Shown here in pieces: positions 18,472-26,460 of a stretch of 64,000 nucleotides of DNA. The stretch is from Paenibacillus_AQ nitricinens (GTDB lineage Bacteria; Bacillota; Bacilli; Paenibacillales; Paenibacillaceae). Each line of letters opens with the position of its first letter. Positions within the stretch are counted from its first letter, which is position 1. The stretch spans positions 2,666,001 through 2,730,000 of the forward strand of contig NZ_CP183948.1 of the NCBI RefSeq assembly GCF_052056485.1, given 5' to 3'. The notes beneath the pieces were generated by a model. The model was given only the letters and a program-made list of their open reading frames with translations, made no database searches and was not told the DNA's origin. The translations under genes were made by a program, and so were the position numbers.

Positions 18472-18486
18472 TGAAAATGATTCTCA
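18472..18486 (+). promoter_or_regulatory. Fur box upstream of the Btr-like regulator
   Basis: TGAAAAT-G-ATTCTCA, a 7-1-7 Fur-type site, 16 bases before the start of the next gene. It gives the regulator its own iron control. Confidence 0.65.
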
Positions 18487-18501
18487 ATTGGGGGCGGGAG
18501 A

Positions 18502-20097
18502 ATGGCAAAAGATTTGCAAGACAGCAATAGAAGTAAGCTATTCTATAGCTTGATAAATATAGAGACCCAATCCCTGTCAGTAAGCGGACAGAGTGAAGTA
18601 TTTCAGGATCATACGCTACTCATTGTATCGGAAGGACAGGGGTACGTTGAGGCTGAGTCGAGGCAGTTTCCACTGGAAAAAGGTACTGGGTTCTTGTTCG
18701 AACCTGGGTTATTAAGCAAAATCAATGCCGAGGGGCGGGGGCTTAGCTTTTATCGGCTTACTTTTGAAATCATCGAAACCGGGGAAAACAGGCAGAGTGA
18801 AATAGAAAGAAGGACTAAAGAGGACATCCTTCGATCTGGGTTGTTAAGCTGTAGACCCTTTTCACAATGTAAATTATTGCTAGAGGCTATCTACAATAGC
18901 CGTAGAAGCACAGATGAGATCGAATGGTTCGCAGGCCATACGCGCTTTCAGGAGCTGCTGCTGTTAATCATGCGTGCAAATTCCTCTGTCGTTCAGATCA
19001 CAGGTGATCATGAGGCAATCCAGCGTTCCATTCACTATATGGAGGAACATTATAATCAAGCTGTAACCGTCGATCAACTGGCTGAAGTTGCAGGCATTAC
19101 ACGTGCGCGCTACACACAAACCTTTAAAGAAGTGACAGGGCGGATTCCCTTGGAGCATTTGAACGGGCTTCGTATCGAAAGGGCGCAGCAGCAGTTGCTG
19201 CTCACGAATGACCGCTTACATGAAATCGCGTTATCCGTCGGGTACAGCAATGAGTATTATTTTAATCGGCGTTTTAAAAGATCGGTTGGTGTTACGCCCG
19301 GCCAATACAGAAGCTTCCATCAGGATGGAATGAGGGTGTTCGCTCCTTTTTTGGAAGATTATCTGCTGGCTCTAGATATTACTCCTGTGGCGCAATATTC
19401 TCACGCTGAGTGGGGGAAGCAAGAGTACCTGGCTCTCCATGATGTGCCTGCGGTAGATATTTCGACTCGTAATTGGCAGGAGCTCTCCCGGTATACGCCC
19501 GAATTGATCTTGCTGGATAATGGCTTTCATCGCTGGCATCTGGAGGAGTGCAGCCGGATCGCTCCGTTGTTCAAGCTGCCTGTTCATCAAGAGGATTGGC
19601 GTGCCACATTATATTCTGCAGCAGCGGTCTTTGGCAGAACGGAGCGTGTCCAGGAAGTGATCGGCAATTATGAGCATCGGGCACAGCAAGCCAAGCAGCT
19701 GCTTACCCGTTCCGTCCATAGTCAGACCATCGCTTGTTTAAGAATCTCAGTCTACGGAATCACTCTCTATGGATGTGAGCATTTGGGGTATACAGGTAGC
19801 GTGCTTCATCATGATTTGGGCTTGCAGCCCCACAGCTTGGTTCGGAAGTTGACCCGTGGAAAGAATCGGGTGAACCTGACAAAAGAAGAGCTTGCCAATC
19901 TGACTGCGGATCATTTGTTCATTACCTTTGATCAGCTTGAAGGGGGAGGACGGGAACTGCTGGATACACAACTCTGGTGCAGCTTGCCTGCTGTGCGTAA
20001 CGGTTGCGTATATGAGGTGGATTTTATGGCCTGGATGAATTACGGCGTATTGTCGCATCAGCGCAAGATTGAGGATGTATTAAGAGCGTTAGGATAA
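18502..20097 (+). CDS. Btr-like regulator: AraC family with C-terminal siderophore-binding domain
   Basis: 531 residues in three parts: a cupin-like N-terminal region (about 1-165), two AraC helix-turn-helix units (about 168-270, 'VTVDQLAEVAGITRARYTQTFKEVTGRIPLEHL' and 'RLHEIALSVGYSNEYYFNRRFKRSVGVTPGQY'), and a periplasmic-binding-protein-like domain (about 275-531) without signal peptide. This is the architecture of B. subtilis Btr, which senses imported Fe-bacillibactin and activates its transporter. Start ATG 18502 follows GGGCGGGAG. The Fur box and the adjacent related lipoprotein support a role in siderophore sensing. Confidence 0.9.
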   Translation: MAKDLQDSNRSKLFYSLINIETQSLSVSGQSEVFQDHTLLIVSEGQGYVEAESRQFPLEKGTGFLFEPGLLSKINAEGRGLSFYRLTFEIIETGENRQSEIERRTKEDILRSGLLSCRPFSQCKLLLEAIYNSRRSTDEIEWFAGHTRFQELLLLIMRANSSVVQITGDHEAIQRSIHYMEEHYNQAVTVDQLAEVAGITRARYTQTFKEVTGRIPLEHLNGLRIERAQQQLLLTNDRLHEIALSVGYSNEYYFNRRFKRSVGVTPGQYRSFHQDGMRVFAPFLEDYLLALDITPVAQYSHAEWGKQEYLALHDVPAVDISTRNWQELSRYTPELILLDNGFHRWHLEECSRIAPLFKLPVHQEDWRATLYSAAAVFGRTERVQEVIGNYEHRAQQAKQLLTRSVHSQTIACLRISVYGITLYGCEHLGYTGSVLHHDLGLQPHSLVRKLTRGKNRVNLTKEELANLTADHLFITFDQLEGGGRELLDTQLWCSLPAVRNGCVYEVDFMAWMNYGVLSHQRKIEDVLRALG

Positions 20098-20098
20098 G

Positions 20099-20290
20099 TC
20101 AGAAACTAGACCAGATAAAAAAGAGGACAATAAGTGCCACTATACTGCTGACGCGGGTCATTAATAAATAAGCCTCACTCGGCTCAACGTCGCCTTTGAT
20201 CATCCAACCGTATCTCATGTACCATCCGAATCGTGGGAAAAAGATGTTAAGTAGCGCTAACAGAACAAAGAGGAAAATAAAAAAGCCCAT
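20099..20290 (-). CDS. Small membrane protein (DUF6199-like)
   Basis: 63 residues: one N-terminal membrane helix (3-18), a short loop 'FPRFGWYMRYGWMIKGDVEPSEAYL', and a C-terminal helix (46-61). The loop resembles the short DUF6199 family; this is from memory and should be treated as tentative. Good ribosome site (AAAGGAG) before ATG 20290. The stop lies one base from the convergent regulator's stop. Confidence 0.65.
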   Translation of the reverse strand: MGFFIFLFVLLALLNIFFPRFGWYMRYGWMIKGDVEPSEAYLLMTRVSSIVALIVLFFIWSSF

Positions 20291-20432
20291 GATTTATCAC
20301 TCCTTTATGTAATGTATACGCGAAACTGTGTGGAGGGTGTCCCGATTCATGTGTGAGTTTCCATATATTTATTTAATCTTATGTAATATAGACTGATAAA
20401 AAATGGAATTTCCTAAGGAGCGGATAAATCGT

Positions 20433-20645
20433 ATGGAACACACAGGTCTTTTTTTCGGAGGGGGAGTAGGTGTTTTGTTCTTTTTAATTTGGATGATATC
20501 CATTGGCTTGGGAATCTACTTTTTCGTCCTGCTTGTAAAATTGACACGTAGAGGAATAGTGGCTTTAGATTTATATATCTACGCTAAAAATCATGAAATA
20601 CGTACTCGTTATGAGTCGGTTCCAGACAGGTCTGAGGAAATTTAA
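20433..20645 (+). CDS. Small single-pass membrane protein, hypothetical
   Basis: 70 residues from ATG 20433 (MEHTGLFFGGGVGVLFFLIWMISIGLG...), with AAGGAG at 20415-20420; an in-frame ATG at 20403 lacks a site. One long hydrophobic helix (about 8-35) then a basic tail 'KLTRRGIVALDLYIYAKNHEIRTRYE'. Function unknown. Followed by a terminator. Confidence 0.6.
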   Translation: MEHTGLFFGGGVGVLFFLIWMISIGLGIYFFVLLVKLTRRGIVALDLYIYAKNHEIRTRYESVPDRSEEI

Positions 20646-20680
20646 GGCCATTAAATGATCAATGATACTTAGAGTATGAG

Positions 20681-20717
20681 ATACCCTAGCACCTTATCAG
20701 GTTGTTGGGGTATTTTT
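20681..20717 (+). terminator. Terminator after the small membrane protein gene
   Basis: ATACCC (from 20681) pairs with GGGGTAT (to 20713) with an imperfect inner stem, then T-rich. Confidence 0.6.
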
Positions 20718-20837
20718 GTGGAAATATTCAGGACTGTGCTATCGATGAGGTATGTTTAGCGGTGTACTGTTGTGTTTACATAACAAAGAGTTCGTTAAAT
20801 AAAAATGGTTTTCTAAAAATAAAGGAGGAATTGATCG

Positions 20838-21734
20838 ATGTCTAACCAATATACGATGCAAGATCCTACCACTCAGTACATCAAGGCAGGACCTGAATTT
20901 CAACAGCAGCAACAAGAGCCGGGGCTCCAGAAGAAGATGAATCCCGTACCTGATACAGGTGAAGATACCTATCAAGGCACCGGACGACTGACAGGTCGAA
21001 AAGCGATTGTTACAGGGGCGGACAGCGGGATAGGTCGTGCCGTTGCGATTGCTTTTGCTCGTGAAGGCGCAGATATTGTTTTATCCTACATGCCGGAGGA
21101 AGAAGAAGATGCTAAAGAGGTTCTCAAGCTGGTGCAGGAAGCAGGACGTACCGCAATCGCCATTCCAGGTGATCTAAAAGATGAGGAATACTGTGAACAG
21201 CTCGTCGATACTGCGGTTAAGCAGCTAGGAGGAATTGATATTTTAGCCAATATCGCGGGCAAGCAGCAATTCGTCCCCGATATTGCTGATCTTACTACCA
21301 AGCATTTTGACGATACCTTTAAGACGAATGTGTATGCCATGTTCTGGCTGTGCAAAGCGGCAGTGAAGCATATGCAACCAGGCAGCACCATCATCAACAC
21401 TTCTTCCATCCAAGCCTATAACCCCTCGCCGATTCTATTGGACTACGCGACGACCAAGGCTGCTATCAATACATTCAGTAAATCTCTCGCCCAGCAAGTC
21501 GCTGATAAGGGGATTCGAGTTAATGTAGTGGCTCCAGGTCCTGTATGGACACCTCTTCAAGTGGTGGGTGGACAACCGGAAGAGGTACTGAAGGAGTTCG
21601 GTGCGAACACACCACTAGGTCGTCCGGGACAGCCTGCAGAGATGGCTCCGGCATATGTATTTCTTGCTAGCCAGGAATCAAGCTATATCAGTGGCGAAAC
21701 GCTAAATGCCAACGGAGGAACTCCAACCCCATAA
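20838..21734 (+). CDS. SDR family oxidoreductase (YhdF/YdaD-like)
   Basis: 298-residue classical short-chain dehydrogenase with an extra ~50-residue Gln-rich N-terminal extension, as in Bacillus general-stress SDRs such as YdaD/YhdF. NAD(P) loop 'TGADSGIG', 'NIAGKQ' (NAG equivalent), catalytic Ser in 'INTSSIQ' and 'YATTK' (YxxxK) are all present, and 'PGPVWTPLQ' follows. Substrate unknown. Ribosome site AAAGGAGG before ATG 20838. I saw no clear SigB promoter. Monocistronic. Confidence 0.9.
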   Translation: MSNQYTMQDPTTQYIKAGPEFQQQQQEPGLQKKMNPVPDTGEDTYQGTGRLTGRKAIVTGADSGIGRAVAIAFAREGADIVLSYMPEEEEDAKEVLKLVQEAGRTAIAIPGDLKDEEYCEQLVDTAVKQLGGIDILANIAGKQQFVPDIADLTTKHFDDTFKTNVYAMFWLCKAAVKHMQPGSTIINTSSIQAYNPSPILLDYATTKAAINTFSKSLAQQVADKGIRVNVVAPGPVWTPLQVVGGQPEEVLKEFGANTPLGRPGQPAEMAPAYVFLASQESSYISGETLNANGGTPTP

Positions 21735-21789
21735 AAATACTCTGCCGAATATGGATATAGTAAAATATCAGCAAATCATACAAATACAA

Positions 21790-21829
21790 AGTACCCTACT
21801 AATTTTAGCTGTGGGGTGCTTTTGTTTTT
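21790..21829 (+). terminator. Terminator after the SDR gene
   Basis: AGTACCCTAC (21790-21799) and GTGGGGTGCT (21811-21820) pair over ten positions with two or three G-U pairs, followed by a T-rich run. Confidence 0.6.
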
Positions 21830-22010
21830 ATATGGAGTAAGGTGTATTATAGATTTTGAACCTATTTATTCCATTTAATGCATAGAATATTATCTACATA
21901 TGATCAAGATTGTCGAATACATAGATTTCCTGCGATTACCCGAGAAATATTTGAGTTGGTATAAGGTTTAGAGTTTAGTATAGAACATAGAAAGAATTAG
22001 GAGCTGTATT

Positions 22011-22316
22011 ATGCGTAAAAAGAAAATAGCAATACTCATCATTTCCTTTGTAATGATCATGGCGTGTTTTTCATCAGGAGCAGTTTTTGCGGATAAAGAA
22101 AACGGAGCTGTAATGGATAGTGGAACAAAGGAAAGGCTGATGGAAAAGTATGATCTTGCAGAGCCTGAACTTATAAATCCAAAATCACTTTGGAGCCAAA
22201 GTGATTTTGGAGTCAGTAACCCTATTGCTATATTTGTAAGTATCAGTAGGTTATATCTGAACCCATATGTTTTTGCTGCGCAAGAAATGATTAATTATTT
22301 GATGGAAGATAACTAA
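22011..22316 (+). CDS. Small secreted protein, hypothetical
   Basis: 101 residues with a Sec signal peptide (MRKKKIAILIISFVMIMACFSSGAVFA, cleavage probably after VFA). The mature ~74 residues show no recognised domain. The middle of the gene (22179-22210) is a perfect inverted repeat. Ribosome site AGGAGCT before ATG 22011. It begins a low-GC stretch unlike the housekeeping genes on either side. Confidence 0.65.
   Translation: MRKKKIAILIISFVMIMACFSSGAVFADKENGAVMDSGTKERLMEKYDLAEPELINPKSLWSQSDFGVSNPIAIFVSISRLYLNPYVFAAQEMINYLMEDN
22179..22210. repeat. Perfect 15-base inverted repeat inside a coding sequence
   Basis: Arms CCAAAATCACTTTGG (22179-22193) and its exact reverse complement (22196-22210) are separated by two bases. 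It encodes NPKSLWSQSDFG in the secreted protein gene. The mRNA could form a very stable hairpin in mid-gene. Confidence 0.9.
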
Positions 22317-22441
22317 TGATTTCGCGAAAGTATTAATACGGTGAAAACACAAAAGAAATACACTTATATGTGAACTCTTGTACTACAGAATAGATAGTGC
22401 TAAGAGAATTAAAATATAATCATTTACATATAGGGGGCACC

Positions 22442-23254
22442 GTGAAAAAAAATATCGTTGTTCTATGCCTTGCATTTGGTTTAAGTGGGCTCTTATCTTC
22501 TCATTCCCTTGCTGTTGAGAGTTCTTATGAAGGAACAATTAAAATGAAAAAACCATTTAGGGCGTGGCAAGGTGTGGGATCTAATGGAAAGACCGTGTAT
22601 GTCACCTCAGACCGTTCGGAAAAGCTCACTCTTTCAAATACAATTTCTGTTTATGATCTTGATGGCAATTATATAAAGGAGATAAAAAGAGCATACACCG
22701 GAACGGACAGTCATAATCGGTTTATGTCATTTGGTGATTGTTATGTTTCTAGTGGTTTTTTATATGCCACTGTCTATAATTTTAATTCAGCACCACCAGA
22801 GAATGAGCGAATTAGTAGAATAGTCAAGTACAGCTTACCGGATTTAAAACAAGTCGATGTATTCGATATCGGTGATGGAACGGCGGAATCGTTAGCAAAG
22901 TTTAAAGGATTTTTCTGGATAGTATATCATGACAAAAATGAGATTAGAAAATTTGATGCCCAATTCAGACTGCTAAAAAGATACCCACTTTCAGGAATAT
23001 TTGGAGATGAAGGTGGATATCAAGGCATTTTCTTTGATGGGGAAAATCTTTATGCAAATCTACATGGCTCAAATAAATTTGGGGAAAAGTATGCTCAGGG
23101 GTTGGATAAGTATCATTTTGAGGGTTATTCTTTCAAGCTTATAGAGAGGGTTAAACCTCCTACCTATGGAAGTGGTCAAGGTGTAGAGAAGGTCGGAAAT
23201 TTAATTTTTTGGGTAGATCGTCCTGGTAATCAAATCATTGTTCAAAAATTATAA
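22442..23254 (+). CDS. Secreted protein, probable beta-propeller-like, hypothetical
   Basis: 270 residues from GTG 22442, with AGGGGG at 22432-22437; an earlier in-frame TTG at 22397 lacks a site. Signal peptide MKKNIVVLCLAFGLSGLLSSHSLA. The mature part shows repeated strands of the form 'VYVTSD', 'ISVYDLDGNYIKEI', 'IRKFDAQFRLLKRYPL', 'GENLYANLHG', which suggests an SMP-30/NHL-like propeller. No family assigned with confidence and no binding residues identified. Follows the other secreted protein by 125 bases. Confidence 0.65.
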   Translation: MKKNIVVLCLAFGLSGLLSSHSLAVESSYEGTIKMKKPFRAWQGVGSNGKTVYVTSDRSEKLTLSNTISVYDLDGNYIKEIKRAYTGTDSHNRFMSFGDCYVSSGFLYATVYNFNSAPPENERISRIVKYSLPDLKQVDVFDIGDGTAESLAKFKGFFWIVYHDKNEIRKFDAQFRLLKRYPLSGIFGDEGGYQGIFFDGENLYANLHGSNKFGEKYAQGLDKYHFEGYSFKLIERVKPPTYGSGQGVEKVGNLIFWVDRPGNQIIVQKL

Positions 23255-23668
23255 AAAATATTAGTGAAAAAGAGTTGTTACCAGCTCTCATAGTCGTTGG
23301 TTTATTCTGGTATTATCCAAACGATCTCGCAAATACCACAAAAATCTTCTGCCTCGTGTATATAAAGTTATATGGTCTGGTTAACATCAACGACACATCC
23401 GCTAATTCCACCACGTGTGGTTTCATGAACAACTTGTTTGCCATTACGCTCTTTAGAGTTTCTACGACACATGTATCAATAGAGGAGATTATAACGGATT
23501 GAGGAATTTGTTTCATTTGATACATTTGAAAATTATTCAATGGATTACCTTCTAGAATTTTATACGGTATTCTATGAACCCGCCCATTTTATGTTCTAGG
23601 CATATCATTATGTAGTCTTATACAACATTAATGACCCATGAGAGGGTCATTTTTTAATAAGAGATAAA
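23255..23668. other. 414-base gap with a terminator at its right end
   Basis: Two overlapping reading frames (23275-23502 plus, 23313-23540 minus) have no ribosome sites and no recognisable family. AATGACCC...GGGTCATT (23630-23651) followed by T residues is a plus-strand terminator for the propeller-like gene or for a lost gene in the gap. Confidence 0.5.
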
Positions 23669-24346
23669 TTAATCGCTCGTTACTTGTATATCTTTCAAAA
23701 TATAATCCCAGCTAGCATAATCGTTCATATCATCAGGAAATTCTAACACACAAATATGATTAATATTCCAATGGATTTCTCGTACTGATGTTAATTCACG
23801 AACGGGATAAAGGATAAGGACAGTGAATTCGTTCGGCTTTAATATATCAGACAAAATCGCTTGTAGCTCTACAGCCTGTTCGTATGTGGCGAACCATCTA
23901 ATGAATAGAATTTTTTTACTGCATAGTAATTTGTCCCAAAATCTCTTAATTCGTAGATCGAGCTTTGCTTTATAAGATGGATAGGTCGTAGACCAATGCT
24001 TACCCAAGGTGATTGGAAAATCATGTACCGAGATAATGTTATAAAAGGTATCCTGAATAAAATATGATTTCACTAAAGCATTTTTGTTCCCATTAGGATA
24101 AGCAGGTACGCCATCCTCTAGAAAAAAATGTGTCTCCTCGAGCATTTGCAGATTTGTTAACTCCATGAAATTCTGAAATCTATTTTTATAAAGTCTGTTT
24201 ACATCAGTTAATGAATAAGAAATCATCCAGTCGAGAGGCATGGAGAATGTTCTCAGGTTATTTCTTTGCATATTTATAGCAGGAGCACAAGACATACCTA
24301 AGCTTACAATTAAATCATAGCTCTTTTTTCCATCTTGTAAGTTCAT
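23669..24346 (-). CDS. DUF1796 family putative papain-like cysteine peptidase
   Basis: 225 residues from ATG 24346 (AGGTGAG just upstream; an in-frame TTG at 24364 has none). The opening 'SYDLIVSLGMSCAPAINMQRNNLRTFSMPLDWM' has the family pattern SLGxxCxPA..., R..S.PLDW, with the presumed nucleophile Cys about residue 20. 'SVHDFP' holds a conserved His. No signal peptide. DUF1796 proteins are often found near natural-product or surface-glycan genes, but none is seen here. Monocistronic in the AT-rich stretch. Confidence 0.75.
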   Translation of the reverse strand: MNLQDGKKSYDLIVSLGMSCAPAINMQRNNLRTFSMPLDWMISYSLTDVNRLYKNRFQNFMELTNLQMLEETHFFLEDGVPAYPNGNKNALVKSYFIQDTFYNIISVHDFPITLGKHWSTTYPSYKAKLDLRIKRFWDKLLCSKKILFIRWFATYEQAVELQAILSDILKPNEFTVLILYPVRELTSVREIHWNINHICVLEFPDDMNDYASWDYILKDIQVTSD

Positions 24347-24389
24347 GGACTCACCTAATTTCAATCAGATTCAGATTCTATTTAACGCT

Positions 24390-24416
24390 AAAAAAAGAGC
24401 AGCAACTTAACTGCCC
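24390..24416 (-). terminator. Terminator of the 82-residue hypothetical gene
   Basis: On the minus strand GGGCAG (24411-24416) pairs with CTGCTC (24397-24402), followed by seven T (24390-24396). It lies 11 bases beyond the stop at 24427. Confidence 0.65.
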
Positions 24417-24426
24417 CTTAAAAATA

Positions 24427-24675
24427 TTAATGGCGTTGTAGCAGCAAATAGCCGCTAATCCTTGAAGTTTTTTTACGAAATACCACTTTAAAACCAACGT
24501 CATTATCTAATAAACAAGCTAAGGCGGTGTCAAGTAGCCCGTTGGGTCTTAAGCTAGGTCGACAAGGCTCAGCATTTCCAATGATGCGGACAGAAATAAT
24601 CCTACGCGCAGAGCCACGAACCAAAGGATTTTTGCTCCAAGTGATCAACACTAAATCAGGTTGACGAGTTGCCAT
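24427..24675 (-). CDS. Hypothetical 82-residue basic protein
   Basis: MATRQPDLVLITWSKNPLV...; strongly basic C-terminal half ('FKVVFRKKTSRISGYLLLQRH'). No family recognised, no membrane segment. It is supported as a gene by the ribosome site AAAGGGGTG before ATG 24675 and by its own terminator. Codons are less AT-rich than in the neighbouring small genes. Confidence 0.55.
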   Translation of the reverse strand: MATRQPDLVLITWSKNPLVRGSARRIISVRIIGNAEPCRPSLRPNGLLDTALACLLDNDVGFKVVFRKKTSRISGYLLLQRH

Positions 24676-24764
24676 TCTGATTCACCCCTTTCTATTAAGC
24701 TTCTCTATATAAAATGCACAATAGATTGTAATGTGCTAAACAGAAGCGGAGTGAGTGTGAGGAA

Positions 24765-24830
24765 GTATTCTGTCAAGTGTATGGACTAAAAACAAGAGTT
24801 ACTCTTGTTTAATTTAGGTTTTCAGAATAC
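24765..24830. repeat. Nested inverted repeats (three stacked arms)
   Basis: GTATTCTG (24765-24772) pairs with CAGAATAC (24823-24830). Inside it CTAAA (24786-24790) pairs with TTTAG (24813-24817), and inside that AACAAGAG (24791-24798) pairs with CTCTTGTT (24802-24809). The whole can fold into one long interrupted hairpin in a 307-base gene-free gap. A structured RNA or the end of a small mobile element are both possible. Confidence 0.6.
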
Positions 24831-24913
24831 AATAAAGTAAATTTATGGTATGTTCGACTAGTATAACTTGATGACCTCAAGGGAGTATATATTTCATAAT
24901 ACCGTACGCGAGG

Positions 24914-24944
24914 AGTATTTGATCAATGATCAAATACTTTTTTA
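24914..24944 (+). terminator. Orphan Rho-independent terminator upstream of the NUDIX gene
   Basis: AGTATTTGATC (24914-24924), loop AAT, GATCAAATACT (24928-24938), then six T. No protein gene on the plus strand ends before it within 1.6 kb, so it either ends a non-coding RNA that includes the nested repeats at 24765-24830 or acts as an attenuator for the NUDIX gene. Confidence 0.75.
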
Positions 24945-24982
24945 TTATCGTTAATAAGAAGCTAAATAGGGGGACATGATGA

Positions 24983-25441
24983 ATGAAGATAGGGAAACCG
25001 ATTAGAAAGAAAGTATACGGTTTTATTTTGCAAGACAATGAAGTTGGAGTAAAAACCTTATTAGTTTATCTGAATGTACCAGAAGTACCCTTTAGATTAG
25101 TAGGTGGTAATGTCGATGCCGGGGAAACAGAAGAAGAAGCCTTATTCAGGGAAATTCAAGAAGAAAGTGGACTTAAACAATTTAAATTAGTAAAGAAAAT
25201 AGGAACACAATATTATTATAAGGATTATATAGAAGCAAATGTTGAAAGATATGACTATCTTCTGATTCCAGAAACAAGATTACCTGAAAAGTGGAGATTC
25301 ACTGGAGATGGTGAAGGAGAAGACTGTGGAACTGTTTTTAACTACCAGTGGATAAAACAAGATGAAATATACTTATTAGATAAAGAGTTTAGAGAATATA
25401 TGTCGGAAAAATATATACAAGAATTGTTCGGGAATGGATAG
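24983..25441 (+). CDS. NUDIX hydrolase
   Basis: 152 residues with a complete Nudix box, GNVDAGETEEEALFREIQEESG (residues about 38-59; G-x5-E-x7-REUxEExG), so a Mg-dependent pyrophosphohydrolase of a nucleoside-diphosphate-linked substrate. The substrate is not predictable. ATG 24983 follows AGGGGGAC at 24968-24975. It is preceded by an orphan terminator. Low GC. Confidence 0.9.
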   Translation: MKIGKPIRKKVYGFILQDNEVGVKTLLVYLNVPEVPFRLVGGNVDAGETEEEALFREIQEESGLKQFKLVKKIGTQYYYKDYIEANVERYDYLLIPETRLPEKWRFTGDGEGEDCGTVFNYQWIKQDEIYLLDKEFREYMSEKYIQELFGNG

Positions 25442-25490
25442 GAGGTAACTATCATGTCCATTATATGATCCTTACTCTGAGGTGATAGAT

Positions 25491-25766
25491 ATGAATAATC
25501 GTAAAATCTTCTCTTTTCTTCCTTTGATCATATTTTTATTTATAATATGGTACCTTTTGATGGCAGGTACATCTGCTGTTGTTAATGTAGTGTCAGTAGA
25601 TAAAAGAGAAATAGTAGTACAAAATATGAGCGGTGATCAAACTACAGTCACAATCCCAAAAGGAATATTTAAGTTGATTAATATAAATGAGGAGTACTTT
25701 GTTTCCTATAATAGTAGAATAGGGCAAAAACCTTTTTTAACTTCAATAGAACCAAGTGCTAAATGA
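25491..25766 (+). CDS. Small membrane-anchored protein, hypothetical
   Basis: 91 residues from ATG 25491 (GAGGTGAT at 25479-25486; a GTG at 25482 is less likely). One N-terminal helix (8-29) followed by an external beta-rich part 'VVSVDKREIVVQNMSGDQTTVTIPKGIFKL', OB-like in pattern. No family recognised. 50 bases after the NUDIX gene and perhaps co-transcribed. Confidence 0.55.
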   Translation: MNNRKIFSFLPLIIFLFIIWYLLMAGTSAVVNVVSVDKREIVVQNMSGDQTTVTIPKGIFKLININEEYFVSYNSRIGQKPFLTSIEPSAK

Positions 25767-25843
25767 TTATTGGAAGCAGATTTAACAATAGAACTTATGA
25801 ATGAAACGGCTGATATATAAAGCTTGAAATTGGTGGGATTACT

Positions 25844-26122
25844 TTGCGTGTAGTTAAGCATATTATGTTATGGTTTGTTTCGACGATTTTATTCACCTTG
25901 GCCACTTTTGGATTAGAGCTATGGGAAGGAAATAAAATCAACACGACTGAATACTATGGGGTTCAAAATATAGGGTTTGTTTTTATTTTCTTAGCATTTC
26001 TTTTTTCAGCCCTTCTTTACCCAATTATAATTTTTCCTTTCTCTTGGGTTGTTCACAAATCCTTTGGTATTGCCGGTACCATTTATGTCTTGGTGGATTA
26101 TTATCTTGATCAGAGGAGTTGA
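25844..26122 (+). CDS. Small integral membrane protein, hypothetical
   Basis: 92 residues with three hydrophobic segments (about 6-24, 42-64, 66-84). The start is TTG 25844, with GGTGGGA about six bases upstream. Unknown function. Its stop is four bases before the next gene's start. Confidence 0.5.
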   Translation: MRVVKHIMLWFVSTILFTLATFGLELWEGNKINTTEYYGVQNIGFVFIFLAFLFSALLYPIIIFPFSWVVHKSFGIAGTIYVLVDYYLDQRS

Positions 26123-26126
26123 ATAT

Positions 26127-26393
26127 ATGAGTTATTTTGAAAGAGTTAATAAAATATCAAATATTTTATTTTGTGTTTTTGGATTGTTTTTTATTTTGAT
26201 TATAATTTTCTTTTCGACTAGCAGCTTCTCAGAAATCTTGCGTTATAATTTCACAAATGACTTAAGAGGAGCACTGATTACAGTCATTTGTTTTATGATC
26301 TCTTTATTTTCACTTGTACTGGGCATTACTTTGAAATGTCTTGTAAAAGACTCTGATGAAACGATCCAGCTTATCGCCACAAGAATAAAGTAG
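26127..26393 (+). CDS. Small integral membrane protein, hypothetical
   Basis: 88 residues from ATG 26127, which has GAGGAG upstream; longer in-frame starts overlap the previous gene and lack a site. Two helices (about 11-31 and 47-69). No family recognised. Coupled to the preceding membrane protein gene; strong terminator follows. Confidence 0.55.
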   Translation: MSYFERVNKISNILFCVFGLFFILIIIFFSTSSFSEILRYNFTNDLRGALITVICFMISLFSLVLGITLKCLVKDSDETIQLIATRIK

Positions 26394-26418
26394 TTGTTGA
26401 AATTTCAGCATGTATAAC

Positions 26419-26458
26419 AAATCCCTGCAACCTGAGGGGTTGGCAGGGATTTGTTTTT
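26419..26458 (+). terminator. Terminator after the small membrane protein pair
   Basis: AAATCCCTGC (26419-26428) and GCAGGGATTT (26443-26452) with an inner CAACC/GGTTG stem, then T-run. Confidence 0.85.
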
Positions 26459-26460
26459 AT

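Noticed and set aside
23313..23540. 75-codon minus frame and a 75-codon plus frame in the gap after the propeller-like gene
   Set aside because: Both lack ribosome sites and recognisable domains, and they overlap each other. A decayed gene is possible but not supported.
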